Shown here: positions 62,484-64,000 of the stretch, piece after piece | How positions within the stretch are numbered: position 1 is the stretch's first letter | How the letters are laid out: every line of letters starts with the position of its first letter | DNA from: an uncultured Clostridia bacterium | GTDB taxonomy: Bacteria; Bacillota; Clostridia; TANB77; CAG-508 | Length of the DNA: 64,000 bases | Assembly: GCA_934130975.1 (NCBI GenBank) | Contig: CAKOYU010000003.1 | Span: 75,900-139,899 of the forward strand | Direction: 5' to 3' | Made by a program: the position numbers and the translations under genes | Notes under the pieces: generated by a model | Databases searched by the model: none | Told to the model about the DNA's origin: nothing | The model's input: the letters and a program-made list of their open reading frames with translations, nothing else

Positions 62484-62566
62484 TACCACTTGTGGTATTT
62501 GTTTTCTATTCGCAAAATAACCAAAGATTATCTTTCTTTTTTGTCTATTTTGTACCACTTGTAGTA
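62484..62566 (-). promoter_or_regulatory. 83-bp promoter/operator module, copy 3
   Basis: TACCACTTGTGGTA and TACCACTTGTAGTA palindromes at the ends. Minus-strand TAGAAA-17-TACAAT is a promoter candidate with the inner operator inside the spacer, upstream of the 62429 gene and parA/parB. Confidence 0.75.
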
Positions 62567-62572
62567 TCTGTT

Positions 62573-62588
62573 TTGGCAAAATTGCCAA
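62573..62588. repeat. Dispersed inverted repeat TTGGCAA-WW-TTGCCAA, copy 7
   Basis: TTGGCAAAATTGCCAA next to the third 83-bp module and the stop of the replication-type gene. Confidence 0.8.
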
Positions 62589-62591
62589 CTG

Positions 62592-63344
62592 CTATATTTT
62601 AAATAGTTCTCTTAATAAGCTTTTTGAATAATACTCATAAAAGTTTATTATTTCATTTGAAGTATTTTTGTATTCTCTTTCCTTCATTTTGCATTTGTCA
62701 TATACAAGAATCATTATTGTTCTGGTATATGTATTTATTGGTATTATTTTTTGGTGTTTAATCATATCTGCAATAAAGAATAATATATGTTTGATTTTGT
62801 CCTTGTTTTCTTCTGTCATATTCTTTGTAATTTCTTCACTATAATTTAATTCAAGTGTTTCGATATTTTTTAAGAATTCGTTTCTTTCATCTATATTAAA
62901 TTCTTTATAATTTTCAATTTCATTTCTTATAACATAATAAAATAATCTATCAATCTTATTATTTATATTATTATCTTTGACTTTTTCATCAATACCCTCT
63001 TGATTTTTTACGCAAGAGGGGTATTGATTATTTAAGCAATAGGTATTGTTTATTTTGTCAATAATATAAATTCGCCTTTCTATAATCTGATTGTTTTCAT
63101 TTTTGATAATGTTTACATCTATGTATCCACATTCTTTTAAATGTGAAATCCATCTTGATACCGTTTCAGGAACTACATCATACAGAGAAGCGAAGTATTT
63201 ATTAGATGCAAAACAATATCCATATCTATTACTAAGCGCCGTTATTTCTCCATATAGTAGCCTTTCAGGATATTTTAATTTCTTGTTATATCTGACTGGT
63301 GCAGGAATAACAGCGTAATAGTTTGCTTGCTGTTCTATATCCAT
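62592..63344 (-). CDS. Replication initiator-like winged-helix protein
   Basis: A 250-residue protein from ATG 63344. The N-terminus (YYAVIPAPVRYNKKLKYPER, LLYGEITALSNRYGYCFASN, LYDVVPETVSRWISHLKECG) is a RepA_N/DnaD-type winged helix typical of replication proteins of plasmids and ICEs. The C-terminal half is helical and charged. Together with parA/parB it suggests an autonomous replication stage. A longer start 12 bp upstream lacks a spaced RBS. Confidence 0.8.
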   Translation of the reverse strand: MDIEQQANYYAVIPAPVRYNKKLKYPERLLYGEITALSNRYGYCFASNKYFASLYDVVPETVSRWISHLKECGYIDVNIIKNENNQIIERRIYIIDKINNTYCLNNQYPSCVKNQEGIDEKVKDNNINNKIDRLFYYVIRNEIENYKEFNIDERNEFLKNIETLELNYSEEITKNMTEENKDKIKHILFFIADMIKHQKIIPINTYTRTIMILVYDKCKMKEREYKNTSNEIINFYEYYSKSLLRELFKI

Positions 63345-63606
63345 AGTAATCACCATCTTTTTATTTATATCAATCGTTATTTAATAAACAATATTCCTTA
63401 ATTTTATAATAGTTTAATTTTTTGTAACATACTATATTTTTGTAACATTGATTTGTAACAAATAATAGTAATTATTATTACAATTATAAAAAACAACAAA
63501 AAAATAAACATCTACCGTTTTCACGATAAATGTTTATCTTCCGCCATTTTCTATACTCTCAATTTTTATAAATTACTATGAGTTTCTAATAAAAATGGTT
63601 CAATTA
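63345..63606. other. ICE right-end non-coding region with three direct repeats
   Basis: No gene. Three TTTGTAACA repeats at 63421-63429, 63439-63447 and 63452-63460 may be iterons or recombinase arm sites. A strong terminator at 63506-63543 follows. The remainder up to attR is AT-rich. Confidence 0.6.
63506..63543 (-). terminator. Strong intrinsic terminator at the right ICE end
   Basis: Minus-strand ATAAACAT, TATCGT, GAAA loop, ACGGTA, ATGTTTAT then a run of T: 14 paired positions with one mismatch. It would stop rRNA/tRNA-Asn readthrough from entering the ICE, replacing the native terminator displaced to 9838. Confidence 0.85.
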
Positions 63607-63618
63607 TGGCTCCTCTTG
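63607..63618. other. attR: ICE-supplied 3' end of tRNA-Asn
   Basis: tggctcctcttg, identical to 9871-9882; restores the tRNA acceptor strand and CCA end after integration. Confidence 0.85.
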
Positions 63619-63682
63619 TTGGACTCGAACCAACGACCTATCGGTTAACAGCCGAGCGCTCTACCAACTGAGCTAAAGAGGA
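63607..63682 (-). tRNA. tRNA-Asn (anticodon GTT)
   Basis: The 76-base tRNA has acceptor TCCTCTT / AAGAGGA, D arm TTTAGCTCAGTTGGTAGAGC and anticodon loop CTGTTAA in stem CTCGG/CCGAT. Its T arm is TCGTTGGTTCGAGTCCAACA, and it has an encoded CCA. The gene is intact because the ICE carries the last 12 bases. It lies 9-10 bases after 5S rRNA. Confidence 0.97.
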
Positions 63683-63691
63683 ATATATAAA

Positions 63692-63808
63692 ACTAGCAAC
63701 AACCTATCTTCCCAGCAGGGTAACCCACAAGTATTTTCGGCACATTGGAGCTTGACTTCTGTGTTCGGGATGGGAACAGGTATTTCCTCCATGTAATCGT
63801 CACTAGAA
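63692..63808 (-). rRNA. rrf: 5S ribosomal RNA
   Basis: About 115 bases. Conserved CCCATCCCGAACACAGAAGT and GCCGAAAATACTTG are visible on the minus strand, and CTAG/CTAG ends pair (start near 63806, end near 63693). Ends are approximate. Confidence 0.93.
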
Positions 63809-63979
63809 AATTAATATCTACTTAATACGAATGTAATTATACTATACCTTTTTTTAAATTGCAATACTTTATTAATATTTTTTACAATTTTTTTGAAATT
63901 ATACACTATATTTACATTCAATAAAAGCACACTCAAAAATACATAGATGAAATTGTATTAGGACTACTTTTTTAAAATT

Positions 63980-64000
63980 ATAGTTAAGCCCTCGATTTAT
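63980..64000 (-). rRNA. rrl: 23S ribosomal RNA, 3' end (partial)
   Basis: Minus-strand ATAAATCGAGGGCTTAAC is the conserved 3' terminal sequence of 23S rRNA. The rest lies beyond the window. The 170-bp spacer to 5S holds no tRNA. Confidence 0.85.

Larger units (their letters stand above)
9871..63606. mobile_element. Integrative and conjugative element in tRNA-Asn
   Basis: A 53.7-kb element bounded by 12-bp copies of the tRNA-Asn 3' end. It contains tyrosine integrase and excisionase remnants, MobC and MOBP relaxase, VirD4-type coupling protein, VirB4, PrgI, VirB6-like and TrbC/VirB2-like proteins, an M23 wall hydrolase, primase, ParA/ParB and two replication-type proteins. The gene set resembles Tn1549/pCF10-type conjugation systems with a Tn916-like recombination end. 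No resistance cargo is recognised. Because int and xis are frame-broken as written, mobility is uncertain. Confidence 0.92.

Noticed and set aside
63809..63979. A tRNA in the 23S-5S spacer
   Set aside because: No cloverleaf arms or TTCGA-type T loop are present in the 170 bp.

Overview
The window is low-GC Bacillota DNA from a spore-forming Clostridia-like bacterium. The left 9.8 kb is chromosomal core read leftward (minus strand): murA, ftsQ/divIB, two DUF881 membrane proteins, a small basic membrane protein, ftsA, ftsZ and the start of spoIIGA, which encodes the sporulation sigma-E processing protease. Beside them, also leftward, lie a PTS IIA protein and a two-subunit transketolase. The extreme right end is an rRNA operon tail, also leftward: the 3' end of 23S rRNA, 5S rRNA and tRNA-Asn(GTT).

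Between them (about 9871-63606, 53.7 kb) sits an integrative and conjugative element (ICE) inserted in the 3' end of tRNA-Asn. A 12-bp copy of the tRNA 3' end (tggctcctcttg on the plus strand) occurs at 9871-9882 and inside the tRNA at 63607-63618. The original tRNA terminator is stranded next to the left copy. The left end carries a Tn916-like recombination block: sigma/Orf7-like, Orf8-like, xis and int. Both int and xis are broken by +1 offsets, and each offset lies on an in-frame CGG codon. To the right follow a DUF6017 replication-type protein, a MobC/MOBP relaxase pair, an unusual hairpin array (possible oriT), and a long operon of accessory proteins including YodL, polyvalent metallopeptidase-like and HAD nucleotidase proteins. 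Next come a class B sortase with two secreted proteins, then VirD4/TraG, PcfB-like (DUF3801) and DnaG-type primase. A surface-protein block follows, with a 1349-residue thioester/Cna-B adhesin and Cys-rich proteins. Then come a VapD-like pair and the type IV secretion genes (M23 hydrolase, VirB4, PrgI, VirB6-like, TrbC/VirB2-like). The right end has small genes, ParA/ParB and a second replication-type protein.

The element is regulated by shared cis modules. Four operons use near-identical sigma-A promoters with a WRTTAATATAGTAT core. These and a fifth operon place an intrinsic terminator between promoter and first gene, which suggests coordinated attenuation. Three loci share an 83-bp module with paired TACCACTTGTRGTA operators. 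Seven dispersed copies of TTGGCAA-WW-TTGCCAA lie mostly between genes. Four otherwise unrelated proteins end in the same acidic tail, (D/F)EPDI(C/F)(D/G). Three surface proteins share an almost identical 233-bp Cys/His-rich module. I recognise no antibiotic-resistance cargo.

Gene names come from motifs read by eye. No database search was possible, so accessory-gene calls are tentative where stated.
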